Shown: positions 1-9,287 of the stretch, one piece after another
Layout: the number at the start of each line of letters is the position of its first letter
How positions within the stretch are numbered: the stretch's first letter is position 1
NCBI GenBank assembly: GCA_023394965.1
Contig: JAEWZX010000007.1
Location: 186,001-250,000 of the forward strand
DNA: 64,000 bases
From: Pseudomonadota bacterium
GTDB lineage: Bacteria; Pseudomonadota; Alphaproteobacteria; Sphingomonadales; Sphingomonadaceae
Reading direction: 5' to 3'
Translations under genes and position numbers: made by a program
Notes under the pieces: generated by a model
The model's database searches: none
What the model saw: only the letters and a program-made list of their open reading frames with translations
What the model was told of the DNA's origin: nothing

Positions 1-1004
1 ACACAATTGCTATTCCACTACTGCTGCTGGCTCTTTTCCTCACCGGTGTGCAATCCACTTTTCTCGGCCCGATCAAATACGCCATCCTGCCACAGCATCT
101 GAAGAAAGATGAAGTGCTCGCAGGTACCGGCCTGGTAGAAGCTGGCACCTACATCGCCATTCTCATGGGCACGATTCTAGCCGGACCGCTGGCAGTGGAT
201 TATACGGGGTGGGCAGCAATCGGCATCATTGTGGTTTCCTGCATTGGCTATTTGGTGAGCCGCCAGATTCCTGCCGCACCACCGATGGGACAAATCGAGA
301 AGCTGGACTGGCATATCTTGCGTTCCTCGGTGAAACTGGTGCGTGACACGATGCATAACTCCGAAGTCTATTACGCAATCCTCGCGATCAGTTTCTTCTG
401 GGCTATTGGCGCGGTATTGTTCATTCAGTTTCCGCCATTGGCAAAGAACACAATCATGGCCAGCCCGGAAGTTGCCAGCCTTTTTCTGGTCGTTTTCTCC
501 GTCGGTGTGGCAATCGGATCGGTTGCGGTAAATGCCCTTCTGAAGGGCAAAGTTTCGGCACGCTATTCACCTGTGTCGGTGCTTGTAATGGGCCTGTTCG
601 TGGTCGCTTTCTACGTGGTGGCGAAGGTGTGGGAAGCCGATCAGCCAGCCGATTTATTGGATGTGACTGAATTCATCGCCTGGCCCATGGCATCCCTGCT
701 GCTGCTGTGCCTTCTCGGTATATCGGTGGCCGGCGGAATGTTCGTAGTGCCGCTTTATGCGTTTCTGACCACGCGAGTATCGCCTGATAAAGCTTCGCGC
801 ACCATCGCAGCCAACAATATCGTCAACTCGGGTGCAATGGTCGGCGGATCGCTCCTCGCTATGGCTTTGAGCGCGTTCGGTGTGCCTATCACGGAACAGC
901 TACTACTATGTGCGGCGTTGTGCCTCTTCTCGGCTCTGCTTGCAAAACGGCTTATCAAGGCTGAGAATGAGGCGGCAGAGCTAGCCGCTTCCCGCGCACC
1001 CTAA
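1..1004 (+). CDS. MFS transporter, LplT-like (5' end outside window)
   Basis: C-terminal part of a major facilitator superfamily permease. The reading frame is open from base 3, so the N-terminus lies left of the window. Near the visible start the segment GPIKYAILPQH is typical of the lysophospholipid transporter LplT and related MFS proteins that flip 2-acyl-glycerophospholipids across the inner membrane. About eight hydrophobic segments follow, ending in a short charged cytoplasmic tail. In many Gram-negatives this transporter is fused or linked to an acyltransferase; the partner, if any, is off the left edge. MFS membership is clear. The LplT assignment is an inference from one motif. Confidence 0.8.
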   Translation, partial: TIAIPLLLLALFLTGVQSTFLGPIKYAILPQHLKKDEVLAGTGLVEAGTYIAILMGTILAGPLAVDYTGWAAIGIIVVSCIGYLVSRQIPAAPPMGQIEKLDWHILRSSVKLVRDTMHNSEVYYAILAISFFWAIGAVLFIQFPPLAKNTIMASPEVASLFLVVFSVGVAIGSVAVNALLKGKVSARYSPVSVLVMGLFVVAFYVVAKVWEADQPADLLDVTEFIAWPMASLLLLCLLGISVAGGMFVVPLYAFLTTRVSPDKASRTIAANNIVNSGAMVGGSLLAMALSAFGVPITEQLLLCAALCLFSALLAKRLIKAENEAAELAASRAP

Positions 1005-1201
1005 ACGATAAAAGCGAATACTGCGGCCACCGTAGCAAAATAAGTCGATGCGACGCCGCGAACATCGTCGATGGTCAGGCGCCAGTCGGTCGGCATGGTT
1101 CCCGGAATATCCGCAAAGCCCACGCGGTGTTGTGGGAGATTGGCTCGAAACCAATGCCTGGACCCTTCGCTCGTCAGGACAAGTGCTCGCCTCATGCTCA
1201 C
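1001..1201 (-). CDS. small hypothetical protein, C-terminal hydrophobic segment
   Basis: A 66-residue frame that I do not recognise. It starts with GTG, with an AAGG Shine-Dalgarno about 9 bases upstream; an in-frame ATG lies two codons further in. The first 45 residues are basic and polar, and the last 20 are hydrophobic and could insert in a membrane. Its stop overlaps the stop of the convergent MFS gene by 3 bases. It fills an otherwise empty 327-base gap. The support is the ribosome site and compact fit; no family assignment is possible by eye. Confidence 0.4.
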   Translation of the reverse strand: MSMRRALVLTSEGSRHWFRANLPQHRVGFADIPGTMPTDWRLTIDDVRGVASTYFATVAAVFAFIV

Positions 1202-1331
1202 TGGTTAACGCCTTTTTAACTATACGATATCCCAGTTCGCATTGACCGTCCCTGGTTGATACGGTTTGGTCATAATTAACCATGTTTGACGTGATTGCGT
1301 ACGCTTCGTCCTCCGGCTAACCGCTTTTACC

Positions 1332-2999
1332 ATGATAGCGCCCGAGACACCCCAAGCCGCACAGCTTCTCATCGAATGCCTTATCGAGCAGGGCTGCGAC
1401 CGCATCTATACGGTTCCAGGAGAGAGTTTTCTGCAGGTGCTCGACGGGCTTGGGCAGCAAGACACGATCGATGTGGTCACGTGTCGGCAGGAAGGAGGCG
1501 TCGCATTTATGGCCTGTGCTGACGGTGCGATGACCGGCAGGCCGGGCGTTGCATTCGTAACGCGCGGGCCCGGGGCCACCAATGCCAGTATTGGCGTTCA
1601 TGTTGCAATGCAGGATTCGCAGCCGATGATCCTGTTCGTAGGGGATGTCGACAGTGAGATGCGCGACCGCGAAGGCTTTCAGGAAGTTGATTTCGCGGCC
1701 TTTTTCGGCCCGATAGCCAAATGGGCCGCGCGGATCGATTCCGCAGATCGAATTCCGGAATATGTAGCACGCGCCTATACCACAGCCATCTCCGGGCGAC
1801 CGGGGCCTGTGGTGCTCGCCCTGCCCGAAGACATGTTGAGCCGCCAGACATCAGCGAAACCGCGCCCACGCGCAAACAGGCCGGTGCAAGCTCCCTGTCC
1901 CGATGCAATGCAGGCCATGATTGCGATGATTGCGGATGCGGCCTCCCCGATAGCAATTATTGGTGGGGCTGGCTGGAATGCCAAGGCGCGGGACTATTTT
2001 CAGATTTTCGCAGAACGCCTGGGAATTCCGGTGGCCACGGCTTTTCGCAGGCAGGATTCCATTCCCAGTTCAAGCAGGGTCTATGCTGGAAATCTTGGCT
2101 ACGGCCCCAATCCGAAGCTGGTCGAACGGGTCAAACAGGCGGATCTCATCCTTGCGATTGGCGCGCGCCTGGGCGAAGCCACCACCGATGGCTACACAGT
2201 CCCGCCGCTCATCGATAGTGAGCGCAAGCTGATCCATGTCCATCCCGATGCAAACGAGTTGAACAGTGTTTATCCCGCTGACCTCGCAATTTGCGCGTCG
2301 ATGGACGAGTTTGCAGAAAGCGCCGCGCTCTGGGACGATGGCGACGCTATCGACTTCAATGCTGGCGTGCAGGCTCATGCAGAATGGGAGGAATGGGCGA
2401 CTGCTCACCCTAATGACCATACGCTCGATATGGGGCAGGCCGTGCAGTTCATGCGCGACCTTCTCCCCGCCGATACGATCATCTGCAACGGTGCCGGGAA
2501 TTTCTCTGGCTGGTGGCACCGCTATTGGCGCTACGAAGGGTTTCCCACCCAGCTGGCGCCGACCTGCGGTGCGATGGGTTACGGCGTACCGGCGGCTGTA
2601 TCGGCTGCTCTGCGGTTTCCCCAACGAACAGTTGTCGCAGTCGCTGGGGATGGCGATTTCCTGATGAACGGGCAGGAGCTCGCGACTGCCGTACAGTATG
2701 ATGCGAACCTTATCGTGATAGTGGTGGACAACTCGGCCTACGGCACGATCCGCATGCATCAGGAGCGCGAATTTCCAGGAGAGGATCGCATCAGTGCGAC
2801 GCGTCTCGTCAATCCGGATTTTGCCGCACTTGCCGGGGCATTCGGTGGATGGTCCGCCCGGGCATCGACCACTCAGGAATTCAAGGATGCGCTCACGCAG
2901 GCGAGCGGCCTGGCAGGTTTGCGCCTGATCCACTGCACGATCGATATCGAACAACTCGCCGCCAGCGGAGCGAGTGTCAGCAGATTGCGCAACCGCTGA
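1332..2999 (+). CDS. thiamine diphosphate-binding enzyme, acetolactate synthase-like
   Basis: A 555-residue protein with the three-domain build of the acetohydroxyacid synthase/pyruvate oxidase superfamily. The N-terminal pyrimidine-binding domain has the catalytic glutamate in the context VPGESF (about residue 30), a central Rossmann-like domain follows, and the C-terminal diphosphate-binding domain has the Mg/ThDP motif starting GDGDF and ending in the NN-type segment DNSAYG. It probably acts on a 2-keto acid in the cytosol. No regulatory small subunit (ilvN) is adjacent, so it is more likely a catabolic or stand-alone ThDP enzyme than the main ilvB. The exact substrate cannot be read from sequence. 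Confidence 0.85.
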   Translation: MIAPETPQAAQLLIECLIEQGCDRIYTVPGESFLQVLDGLGQQDTIDVVTCRQEGGVAFMACADGAMTGRPGVAFVTRGPGATNASIGVHVAMQDSQPMILFVGDVDSEMRDREGFQEVDFAAFFGPIAKWAARIDSADRIPEYVARAYTTAISGRPGPVVLALPEDMLSRQTSAKPRPRANRPVQAPCPDAMQAMIAMIADAASPIAIIGGAGWNAKARDYFQIFAERLGIPVATAFRRQDSIPSSSRVYAGNLGYGPNPKLVERVKQADLILAIGARLGEATTDGYTVPPLIDSERKLIHVHPDANELNSVYPADLAICASMDEFAESAALWDDGDAIDFNAGVQAHAEWEEWATAHPNDHTLDMGQAVQFMRDLLPADTIICNGAGNFSGWWHRYWRYEGFPTQLAPTCGAMGYGVPAAVSAALRFPQRTVVAVAGDGDFLMNGQELATAVQYDANLIVIVVDNSAYGTIRMHQEREFPGEDRISATRLVNPDFAALAGAFGGWSARASTTQEFKDALTQASGLAGLRLIHCTIDIEQLAASGASVSRLRNR

Positions 3000-3010
3000 G
3001 GACATAAAAA

Positions 3011-3045
3011 GAGCCACCTCCCGATAGGAAGAGGTGACTCTCTTA
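3011..3045 (-). terminator. rho-independent terminator after the CsbD gene
   Basis: A 10-bp stem with one C-A mismatch (3011-3020 against 3031-3040) around a 10-base loop. Read on the minus strand it is followed by a run of five T, so it ends the csbD-like transcript. On the plus strand the T run is weak, so it may help the ThDP gene less well. Confidence 0.65.
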
Positions 3046-3069
3046 CTTGGTACTTCGGCAAACGCTCTA

Positions 3070-3252
3070 TCAGATGTCGTTGCCGAGCGCGCCTTCGATC
3101 TTGCCTTTCAGCTGCTGTGCTTCGCCCTTCTTTTCCTGGCGATTGCCGTCGCGGACCATCCGCTCGTTATCGGTCATCTCGCCCACGGCCTGCTTGGCGT
3201 TACCAGATGCTTCGTTGGCATTGCCTTTGATTTTTTCGCTAAGTTCACCCAT
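3070..3252 (-). CDS. CsbD family stress protein
   Basis: A 60-residue, very hydrophilic, lysine- and glutamate-rich helical protein beginning MGELSEKIKGN. It has the NEASG and AQQLKGKIEGALG elements of the CsbD family, known as general-stress-induced small proteins of unclear biochemical role. The start at 3252 is chosen because GGAGA sits 5 bases upstream; an upstream in-frame codon lacks this. The gene is monocistronic with its own terminator. Confidence 0.85.
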   Translation of the reverse strand: MGELSEKIKGNANEASGNAKQAVGEMTDNERMVRDGNRQEKKGEAQQLKGKIEGALGNDI

Positions 3253-3365
3253 GGAATGTCTCCTTATCATTACGCAGAATATCGCGTGGTTACAGAGACA
3301 TAACGGGGCCTGGGCTGATTACGTTCCGGAGCGAGCGACCAAGCGAAAGGCGATTGCGACGAAGC

Positions 3366-3773
3366 TCATATCCCTGCCATCGAACAGATGATTGACCACT
3401 CGTCAGCAGCTATCTCCGCAACGGACAGGCGCGAATATTTAACCAGTTCGCAATCCGCCAGTTTCGGTTCGGCCTTGACCTGCTTGAGGGTGACGGGGTG
3501 TGGCAGCTTGGTTTTGGGCTTCACCTTTACCGCCGCCCATTTTCCTTCCGGGTCGGTAGGATCGGTTATTCCGGCCACGCTGACTTCGCATATGCCGACG
3601 ATTTCCAGCCCTTCCCGCGAATGATAGAAAAAGGCCTGATCGCCGACCTCCATCGCCGCGAGGTTGTTCTTGGCGCGGTGGTTGCGGACGCCGTCCCACG
3701 TACCTTCGCCCTCGGCCACAAGATCGTCCCAGCTGTACTTGAACGGTTCGGATTTCATCAGCCAATATCGCAT
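3366..3773 (-). CDS. EVE domain-containing protein
   Basis: A 135-residue single-domain EVE (former DUF55) protein, a PUA-like fold related to YTH domains that is thought to bind modified bases in nucleic acids. It begins MRYWLMKSEP, the family hallmark in which Trp and the KSEP turn line the pocket. The WDGVRNHRAKNN and FFYHS elements (residues about 28-55) are also typical. The start at 3773 has AGAAGG upstream. It lies divergent from the GGDEF-EAL gene. The family is certain; the ligand is unknown. Confidence 0.9.
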   Translation of the reverse strand: MRYWLMKSEPFKYSWDDLVAEGEGTWDGVRNHRAKNNLAAMEVGDQAFFYHSREGLEIVGICEVSVAGITDPTDPEGKWAAVKVKPKTKLPHPVTLKQVKAEPKLADCELVKYSRLSVAEIAADEWSIICSMAGI

Positions 3774-3927
3774 TGCGGACCTTCTCCGTTTTATTCGGTT
3801 GAAGTCAGGCGCGTACCGGCACTTGCACGCCTTTGCCACCCGCCTTCCCATCCGGCGTGCAATTAACGGCTTCTTAGGTGTGAGCGACCTATTCCGAGCT
3901 CATCACACGAATCAAAAGGGGGTAGGT

Positions 3928-5619
3928 TTGATCGCGAAGACTTCATCGACAGCCGATCAGCGCCCTCGATATGGACGCGGCAAGCCCGAAACCGGTAGCC
4001 AGGATTTTCTCACCCTGGGTGTCGCGCTGGCTGCGGTGGTTCTGTTCGTGGGTACGGCTGGCGTGGTCATGCCCATTCTGATCAAGGCCTGGAACGGCGA
4101 TGCGCCCCCGCCCGACATGGCGCTTACAAATGCGCTGTTGCTCAATATCGCACTGATTCTTCTGGGCTGGCGGCGTTACAAGGCTCTTGCCGTAGAGCTC
4201 AAGGCGCGTCGCAAATCGGAAGAAGAAGCCCGTCGCCTGGCGGACATCGACCATCTGACAGGCTGTCACAATCGCCGTAGCTTCACCGCACTGCTGGGCG
4301 AAATGCTATGCGATCTGGAACGGCGCGACCAGGCATTGGCCGCCATTGCCGTCGATGTGGACAATTTCAAACAGGTCAACGACCTGCATGGCCATCAGGC
4401 CGGTGACGAAGTGCTGCGCAACACGGCCGAGCGTATCGAGCGCCTGCTACCCGAAGGTGCGATCCTGGCCCGCCTTGGCGGAGATGAATTTGTCTCGGTC
4501 GTGCCCTATCATCCGCAGGTTCCCGACCGGATCGATCAATTGACCGCCCGTATGATCGAACAGGTCGCCCGCCCCGTTCGGTGCAGAGGCGCCACGATCG
4601 ATGTAACCATGTCGATCGGGATCGCTTCGAGCAAGCAGGTGGAGGACATGCGGCTGGGCAGTGCATCGGCGGAAAGTCTGATGCACAAGGCGGATATCGC
4701 CATGTATCACGCCAAGAAGCAGGGCAAGAACCGCTTCCACTGGTTCGAACCGGCGATGGAAAACGAACTGCGCTTCCGCAACGAGCTGGAAGCCGGCATC
4801 CGCCGCGGCATAGCGCGTGGCGAATTCCGGCCCTATTACGAACAGCAAGTCGATCTCGATACGGGCAAACTCGTTGGCTTCGAAATGCTGGCGCGCTGGG
4901 AATCCCCCGAATTGGGCATGGTCGGGCCGGATATCTTCATCCCGATTGCCGAAGAAATCGGCGTCATTGCCGAAATGAGTGAAAACCTGATTGCTCAGGC
5001 TTTCGAGGACGCGAAGGAGTGGGATTGCGAACTCACTTTGTCGGTCAATATCTCACCGGTCCAAATGCGCGATCCGTGGTTCGCGCAGAAATTGCTCAAA
5101 CTGCTCGTCCAGCATAATTTCCCGCCGGAACGGCTGGATATCGAAATCACGGAAAGCTGCCTGCTCGACAATATCGGCATGGTGCGTTCGATGATCACCT
5201 CCCTGCGCAATCAGGGCGTGCAAATCAGTCTGGACGATTTCGGCAACGGCTATTCAAGCCTGTCGCAGCTCCGCAACCTTCCGTTCGACCATCTCAAGAT
5301 CGACCGCGGTTTCATCGCCGAACTCAAGGATGAGGAAAACGGTGCCAAGCTGGTCGACGCGATCCTGGCCATGAGCGACGGGCTGAAGCTGCCGATAACC
5401 GCAGAGGGCATCGAGAACGAGGCCATTCTGGATGCGCTGAAGCGCATGGGCAAGATGAAGGGTCAGGGCTATCACTATGGTCGTCCGGAACCTGCCGCCG
5501 ATGTGATGGAGCGACTGAAGCAACAGAACCTTCTCGCCAAAGACAGGTTCAACAATGTCACCGAGGTCGATTTCAGCAAGCGCGAACGCAATCGCGAAGG
5601 CGGGACACGCGTCTGCTGA
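3928..5619 (+). CDS. GGDEF-EAL cyclic-di-GMP signalling protein
   Basis: A membrane-anchored bifunctional c-di-GMP enzyme. Two hydrophobic segments (about residues 28-52 and 64-81) precede a GGDEF domain with an intact catalytic GGDEF (184-188) and no RxxD inhibitory I-site at the usual position. An EAL domain follows with the signature changed to EML (319-321). The ExLxR core, the DDFGNGYSS loop and KIDR are all kept, so phosphodiesterase activity is likely retained. The frame is open far upstream into the EVE gene. I chose TTG at 3928 because AAGGGGG lies about 4 bases before it. It is either a synthase, a phosphodiesterase or both; sequence alone does not decide. Confidence 0.9.
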   Translation: MIAKTSSTADQRPRYGRGKPETGSQDFLTLGVALAAVVLFVGTAGVVMPILIKAWNGDAPPPDMALTNALLLNIALILLGWRRYKALAVELKARRKSEEEARRLADIDHLTGCHNRRSFTALLGEMLCDLERRDQALAAIAVDVDNFKQVNDLHGHQAGDEVLRNTAERIERLLPEGAILARLGGDEFVSVVPYHPQVPDRIDQLTARMIEQVARPVRCRGATIDVTMSIGIASSKQVEDMRLGSASAESLMHKADIAMYHAKKQGKNRFHWFEPAMENELRFRNELEAGIRRGIARGEFRPYYEQQVDLDTGKLVGFEMLARWESPELGMVGPDIFIPIAEEIGVIAEMSENLIAQAFEDAKEWDCELTLSVNISPVQMRDPWFAQKLLKLLVQHNFPPERLDIEITESCLLDNIGMVRSMITSLRNQGVQISLDDFGNGYSSLSQLRNLPFDHLKIDRGFIAELKDEENGAKLVDAILAMSDGLKLPITAEGIENEAILDALKRMGKMKGQGYHYGRPEPAADVMERLKQQNLLAKDRFNNVTEVDFSKRERNREGGTRVC

Positions 5620-5654
5620 CGCATGCACTGGACGCTGCGCCGCCAAGTGCATAG

Positions 5655-6476
5655 ATGCGCGGCAAGATGCGCGTCGATTTCATCAAAATGCATGGGCTGG
5701 GCAACGACTTCGTCGTGCTCGACGCCCGTGCTCATCCATTGCCGGCAATAGACGGCAGGGTCGCTCAGGCGCTGGCCGATCGGCGCACCGGTATCGGCTG
5801 CGATCAGCTGATCCTTCTTCAGCCGAGCGAAGCGGCCGATTTCACAATGCGCATATTCAATCAGGATGGCAGCGAAGTGGAAGCCTGCGGCAATGCCAGC
5901 CGCGCGGTGGCTTTGTTGCACGGTTCGCCAGCCGAAGTCGAAACTTCCGGAGGAATTATCCGAGTTGAGCCCGCCGTTGGCGGTGCCAGTGTGGATATGG
6001 GTGAACCGCGCTTCGATTGGGCAGCCATTCCGCTGGCCTATGGCATGGACACGGCAGCCATGCCCGTTGGCTGGGATGGTCTCGATCAACCCGGCGCGGT
6101 CAATGTCGGCAATCCGCATGTGATTTTCTTCGTCGACGATAGCGACGCCGTACCGCTGGATGTGATCGGCCCGGAAATCGAGAACGATCCACTGTTTCCC
6201 GAGCGGGTGAACGTGAATGTGGCCACGATAGAGGGTCGCGGGCACATCAGGCTGCGTGTGTGGGAACGCGGCGCTGGTCTCACCCGGGCATGCGGTACCG
6301 GGGCCTGTGCCACGGCCGTCCACGCCATGCGGCGTGGACTGGTCGATCGCGAAGTAACCGTGATGCTGCCCGGCGGCGATCTGACCATCGCATGGGGCGA
6401 AGACAATCGCATCCTTATGACCGGACCGGCCACCGAAAGCTTTCGCGGCAGCTTCGAGTGGGACGATTTCTCATGA
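5655..6476 (+). CDS. dapF: diaminopimelate epimerase
   Basis: Interconverts LL- and meso-diaminopimelate for lysine and peptidoglycan synthesis in the cytosol. The start region has the family hallmark KMHGLGNDFVV. Both catalytic cysteines are present: the first in EACGNASR (about residue 76), the second in ACGTGACAT (about residue 215). The protein has 273 residues, or 269 if the in-frame ATG at 5667 is used, which aligns better with relatives. It overlaps the next gene by ATGA, so translation is probably coupled through mtaB, ftsY and yciB. Confidence 0.95.
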   Translation: MRGKMRVDFIKMHGLGNDFVVLDARAHPLPAIDGRVAQALADRRTGIGCDQLILLQPSEAADFTMRIFNQDGSEVEACGNASRAVALLHGSPAEVETSGGIIRVEPAVGGASVDMGEPRFDWAAIPLAYGMDTAAMPVGWDGLDQPGAVNVGNPHVIFFVDDSDAVPLDVIGPEIENDPLFPERVNVNVATIEGRGHIRLRVWERGAGLTRACGTGACATAVHAMRRGLVDREVTVMLPGGDLTIAWGEDNRILMTGPATESFRGSFEWDDFS

Positions 6477-7648
6477 GCGAGGCGCAGGTCATCTCTCTCG
6501 GCTGCCGCCTCAACATATCCGAAAGTGAGCAGATCCGTGCCATGCTGGCTCAGGAAAGCGATCTCGTGGTGGTCAACAGCTGTGCAGTCACCAGCGAGGC
6601 TGTGCGCCAGACGCGCCAGGCGATCCGCCGCGCGCGTCGCGACAATCCGCACGCCCGCCTGCTGGTAACCGGCTGCGCGGCCGATATCGAACGCGATCAG
6701 CTTGCCGCCATGCCCGAAGTGGATGGGCTCATTGCCAATACGGCCAAGCTCGACGCGCGTGCCTGGAACGTGCCCGCCGACGCCTCCCCTGCCCCGCAGG
6801 ATCGTACCCGTGCCTTCATCGCGGTACAGAATGGTTGTGACCACGCCTGCACTTTCTGCGTGATTCCACAGGGGCGCGGCCCCAGCCGGTCATTGACCAT
6901 TGCCGAAGTTCTGACCGAGGTGGAGCGGCATCTCGATCAAGGTGCGCCCGAAGTTGTGCTGACCGGCGTGGACGTAACCTCCTGGGGGCACGACCTGCCC
7001 GGCACTCCGCCGCTGGGCGAACTGGTGCGTGCCCTGCTCGATACTTTTCCGGGTCTGCATCGCCTGCGCATGTCGTCCCTGGACGGGGTCGAGATCGATC
7101 CGCTGCTGTTCGACCTTTTCGCACAGGAACGCAGGCTCATGCCGCATCTGCACCTGTCGTTGCAGCACGGCCACGATCTGATCCTGAAGCGTATGAAACG
7201 GCGGCATCTGCGCCGTCATGCCATCGATCTGGTTACACGGCTGAAAGATCTGCGCCCGGAATGTGCTATCGGCGCGGATCTGATTGCCGGTTTCCCGACC
7301 GAAACCGAAGATCATCATGCGGCCAATCTGTCGATCATCCGCGAACTCGGCATCGTGCATGGCCATATCTTCCCCTATTCACCCCGCCCCGGCACACCCG
7401 CCGCCCGCATGCCGCAAACAGAACGCGGGACGGTGAAACGCCGCGCCGCCGAACTGCGCAGCCAGGCCAGCGCGACGCGCGACGACTGGCTGGCGTCGCT
7501 CGTCGATAAGCCGCACCCGGTCCTCGCCGAACGGGACGGGACGGGCTACACTCCGCATTTCGCCCGGGTATCGGTACCCGAAGGCACGCCCGCCGGTACC
7601 GTAGTCACCGTGACGCCGACACGCTTCGAGAATGGCCTTCTACAATGA
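6473..7648 (+). CDS. mtaB: tRNA t6A37 methylthiotransferase MtaB
   Basis: A radical-SAM methylthiotransferase that converts t6A37 to ms2t6A in tRNAs reading ANN codons. The N-terminal UPF0004 domain has three cysteines (SLGCRLN, NSCAVT, TGCAA) for one 4Fe-4S cluster. The radical SAM motif CDHACTFC (Cx3Cx2C) binds the second. The start at 6473 overlaps the dapF stop; an upstream extension inside dapF exists but reads as an accident. The short C-terminus is consistent with an MtaB- rather than MiaB-type enzyme, which carries a longer TRAM domain. Confidence 0.9.
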   Translation: MSEAQVISLGCRLNISESEQIRAMLAQESDLVVVNSCAVTSEAVRQTRQAIRRARRDNPHARLLVTGCAADIERDQLAAMPEVDGLIANTAKLDARAWNVPADASPAPQDRTRAFIAVQNGCDHACTFCVIPQGRGPSRSLTIAEVLTEVERHLDQGAPEVVLTGVDVTSWGHDLPGTPPLGELVRALLDTFPGLHRLRMSSLDGVEIDPLLFDLFAQERRLMPHLHLSLQHGHDLILKRMKRRHLRRHAIDLVTRLKDLRPECAIGADLIAGFPTETEDHHAANLSIIRELGIVHGHIFPYSPRPGTPAARMPQTERGTVKRRAAELRSQASATRDDWLASLVDKPHPVLAERDGTGYTPHFARVSVPEGTPAGTVVTVTPTRFENGLLQ

Positions 7649-8571
7649 GTGAAAAGCAAAGCTGGACCGACCGGCTGTTCGGGGGGTTTCGCAAGACTTC
7701 CGAAAAACTGACGAGTAATCTGACGGAGGTTGTCGGCACAGCGCGGCTCGACGATGCCACGCTGGACGATGTCGAAGATGCCCTGATCCTTTCCGATCTC
7801 GGCCCGGCCGCGGCCGCCCGCATTCGCCAGAAGCTGCGTGACAAGCGGTTCGGCCTGGAGATTACCGAACGCGAGCTGAAAGAAGCCGTAGCCGAAGAAA
7901 TCGCAGCCATCCTGCGCCCGGTCGCAAAGCCGCTGGAAATTACTGCCTTTCCACGCCCGCAGGTGCTGCTGGTGATCGGCGTCAACGGCAGCGGCAAGAC
8001 CACTACGATCGCCAAGCTGGCGCATCTGTTTCAGGAAGACGATTACGCTGTGATGCTGGCGGCCGGGGATACCTTCCGTGCTGCGGCAATCGGTCAGTTA
8101 CAGACCTGGGCCGACCGGGTTGGCGTACCCATCGTTCGCGGGCCGGAGGGCGGCGATCCTGCCAGTATCGTGTTTGACGCTGTCAAGCAGGCAACCGAAG
8201 TCGGTACGGATGTTCTGATCGTCGACACTGCCGGCCGGTTGCAGAACAAGCGCGAACTGATGGATGAACTCGCCAAGATCCGTAAAGTTCTTGGCCGTCT
8301 CAACCCCGAAGCCCCGCATGACGTGGTTCTGGTGCTCGATGCGACCAATGGCCAGAACGCGCTTTCGCAGATTGATGTGTTCAAGGAAGTTGCCGGGGTA
8401 ACAGGTCTGGTGATGACCAAACTCGATGGCACGGCGCGCGGCGGCGTGCTGGTGCAGGCGGCGGAACAGTATGGTCTTCCCATCCATGCTATCGGCGTGG
8501 GCGAAAAGATCGACGATCTTCGACCCTTCGATCCCGATCTTGTGGCGCGCGTGATTGCTGGAGTGGCCTGA
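7645..8571 (+). CDS. ftsY: signal recognition particle receptor FtsY
   Basis: The SRP-docking GTPase that delivers ribosome-nascent chains to SecYEG. It has 308 residues: a short helical N domain followed by the G domain with P-loop GVNGSGKTTT (about 112-121), DTAGR and TKLDGTARGG. The long acidic A domain of the E. coli protein is absent, as in many alphaproteobacteria. It overlaps mtaB by ATGA and yciB by one base. The SRP RNA partner lies in the same window at about 60828-60914. Confidence 0.97.
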   Translation: MSEKQSWTDRLFGGFRKTSEKLTSNLTEVVGTARLDDATLDDVEDALILSDLGPAAAARIRQKLRDKRFGLEITERELKEAVAEEIAAILRPVAKPLEITAFPRPQVLLVIGVNGSGKTTTIAKLAHLFQEDDYAVMLAAGDTFRAAAIGQLQTWADRVGVPIVRGPEGGDPASIVFDAVKQATEVGTDVLIVDTAGRLQNKRELMDELAKIRKVLGRLNPEAPHDVVLVLDATNGQNALSQIDVFKEVAGVTGLVMTKLDGTARGGVLVQAAEQYGLPIHAIGVGEKIDDLRPFDPDLVARVIAGVA

Positions 8572-9218
8572 TGAATGAACAAGCAAAACCCAAGCCTAAA
8601 TCCGGCTGGCTCAATATCTTGGTCGATTACGGGCCGCTGCTCGTCTTCCTTGGCGTCTACAAGTTCTACCAGCCGCCCGAAACATCGACCTTCGGCGAAA
8701 TCGCTGCGGTAATTTACGGCACGATCGCCTTCATGGTCGCAGCGGTGGTGGCGCTGGTCTTCAGCAAGCTTAAATTCGGCCATGTCAGCCCGATGCTGAT
8801 CCTCTCTACAACGCTGATCGTGGGCTTCGGTGGGCTGACGATCTGGCTTCAGGATGAAAAGTTCATCCAGATCAAACCGACCGCGATCTACGTTCTGTTC
8901 GGCGCCCTGCTGATCGGTGGCTGGCTGCGCGGCAAGGCGCTGCTCCAGATCCTGCTCGAAGCGGCGTTCGAAGGCGTCGACAAGCAGGGCTGGCTCAAGC
9001 TGTCGCGCAACTGGGGCTTCTTCTTCCTCTTCATGGCAGTGCTGAACGAAGTGCTGCGCATGCAGCTCAGCTTCGAAAGCTGGCTCTGGGCGAAGCTTTG
9101 GGTGTTCATGCCGCTCAGCTTCGTTTTCACCTTTACCCAGATCCCCATGCTGCTGAAACACGGCCTCGCGCTGGAGGACCGGGACGAAGTGGTAAAGGAC
9201 GAACCGCCAACCGCCTGA
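8571..9218 (+). CDS. yciB: septation protein A / YciB inner-membrane protein
   Basis: A 215-residue polytopic membrane protein of the YciB/IspZ family, linked to envelope integrity and septation. It has five to six hydrophobic segments. The family segments WLNILVDYGPLLVF near the start and NWGFFFLFMAVLNE in the second half are clear. The ATG overlaps the ftsY stop (TGATG). A charged tail ends the protein. Confidence 0.92.
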   Translation: MNEQAKPKPKSGWLNILVDYGPLLVFLGVYKFYQPPETSTFGEIAAVIYGTIAFMVAAVVALVFSKLKFGHVSPMLILSTTLIVGFGGLTIWLQDEKFIQIKPTAIYVLFGALLIGGWLRGKALLQILLEAAFEGVDKQGWLKLSRNWGFFFLFMAVLNEVLRMQLSFESWLWAKLWVFMPLSFVFTFTQIPMLLKHGLALEDRDEVVKDEPPTA

Positions 9219-9287
9219 GGCCGATATTCACGATCGGGACAACGGGCCAATCCAGAGCTTGATCGGTAGCGTTCAGAAAGTGATCGG

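Noticed and set aside
3664..3927. N-terminal extension of the GGDEF-EAL frame
   Set aside because: It overlaps the EVE gene on the other strand, has no membrane or domain features, and a good ribosome site exists at TTG 3928.
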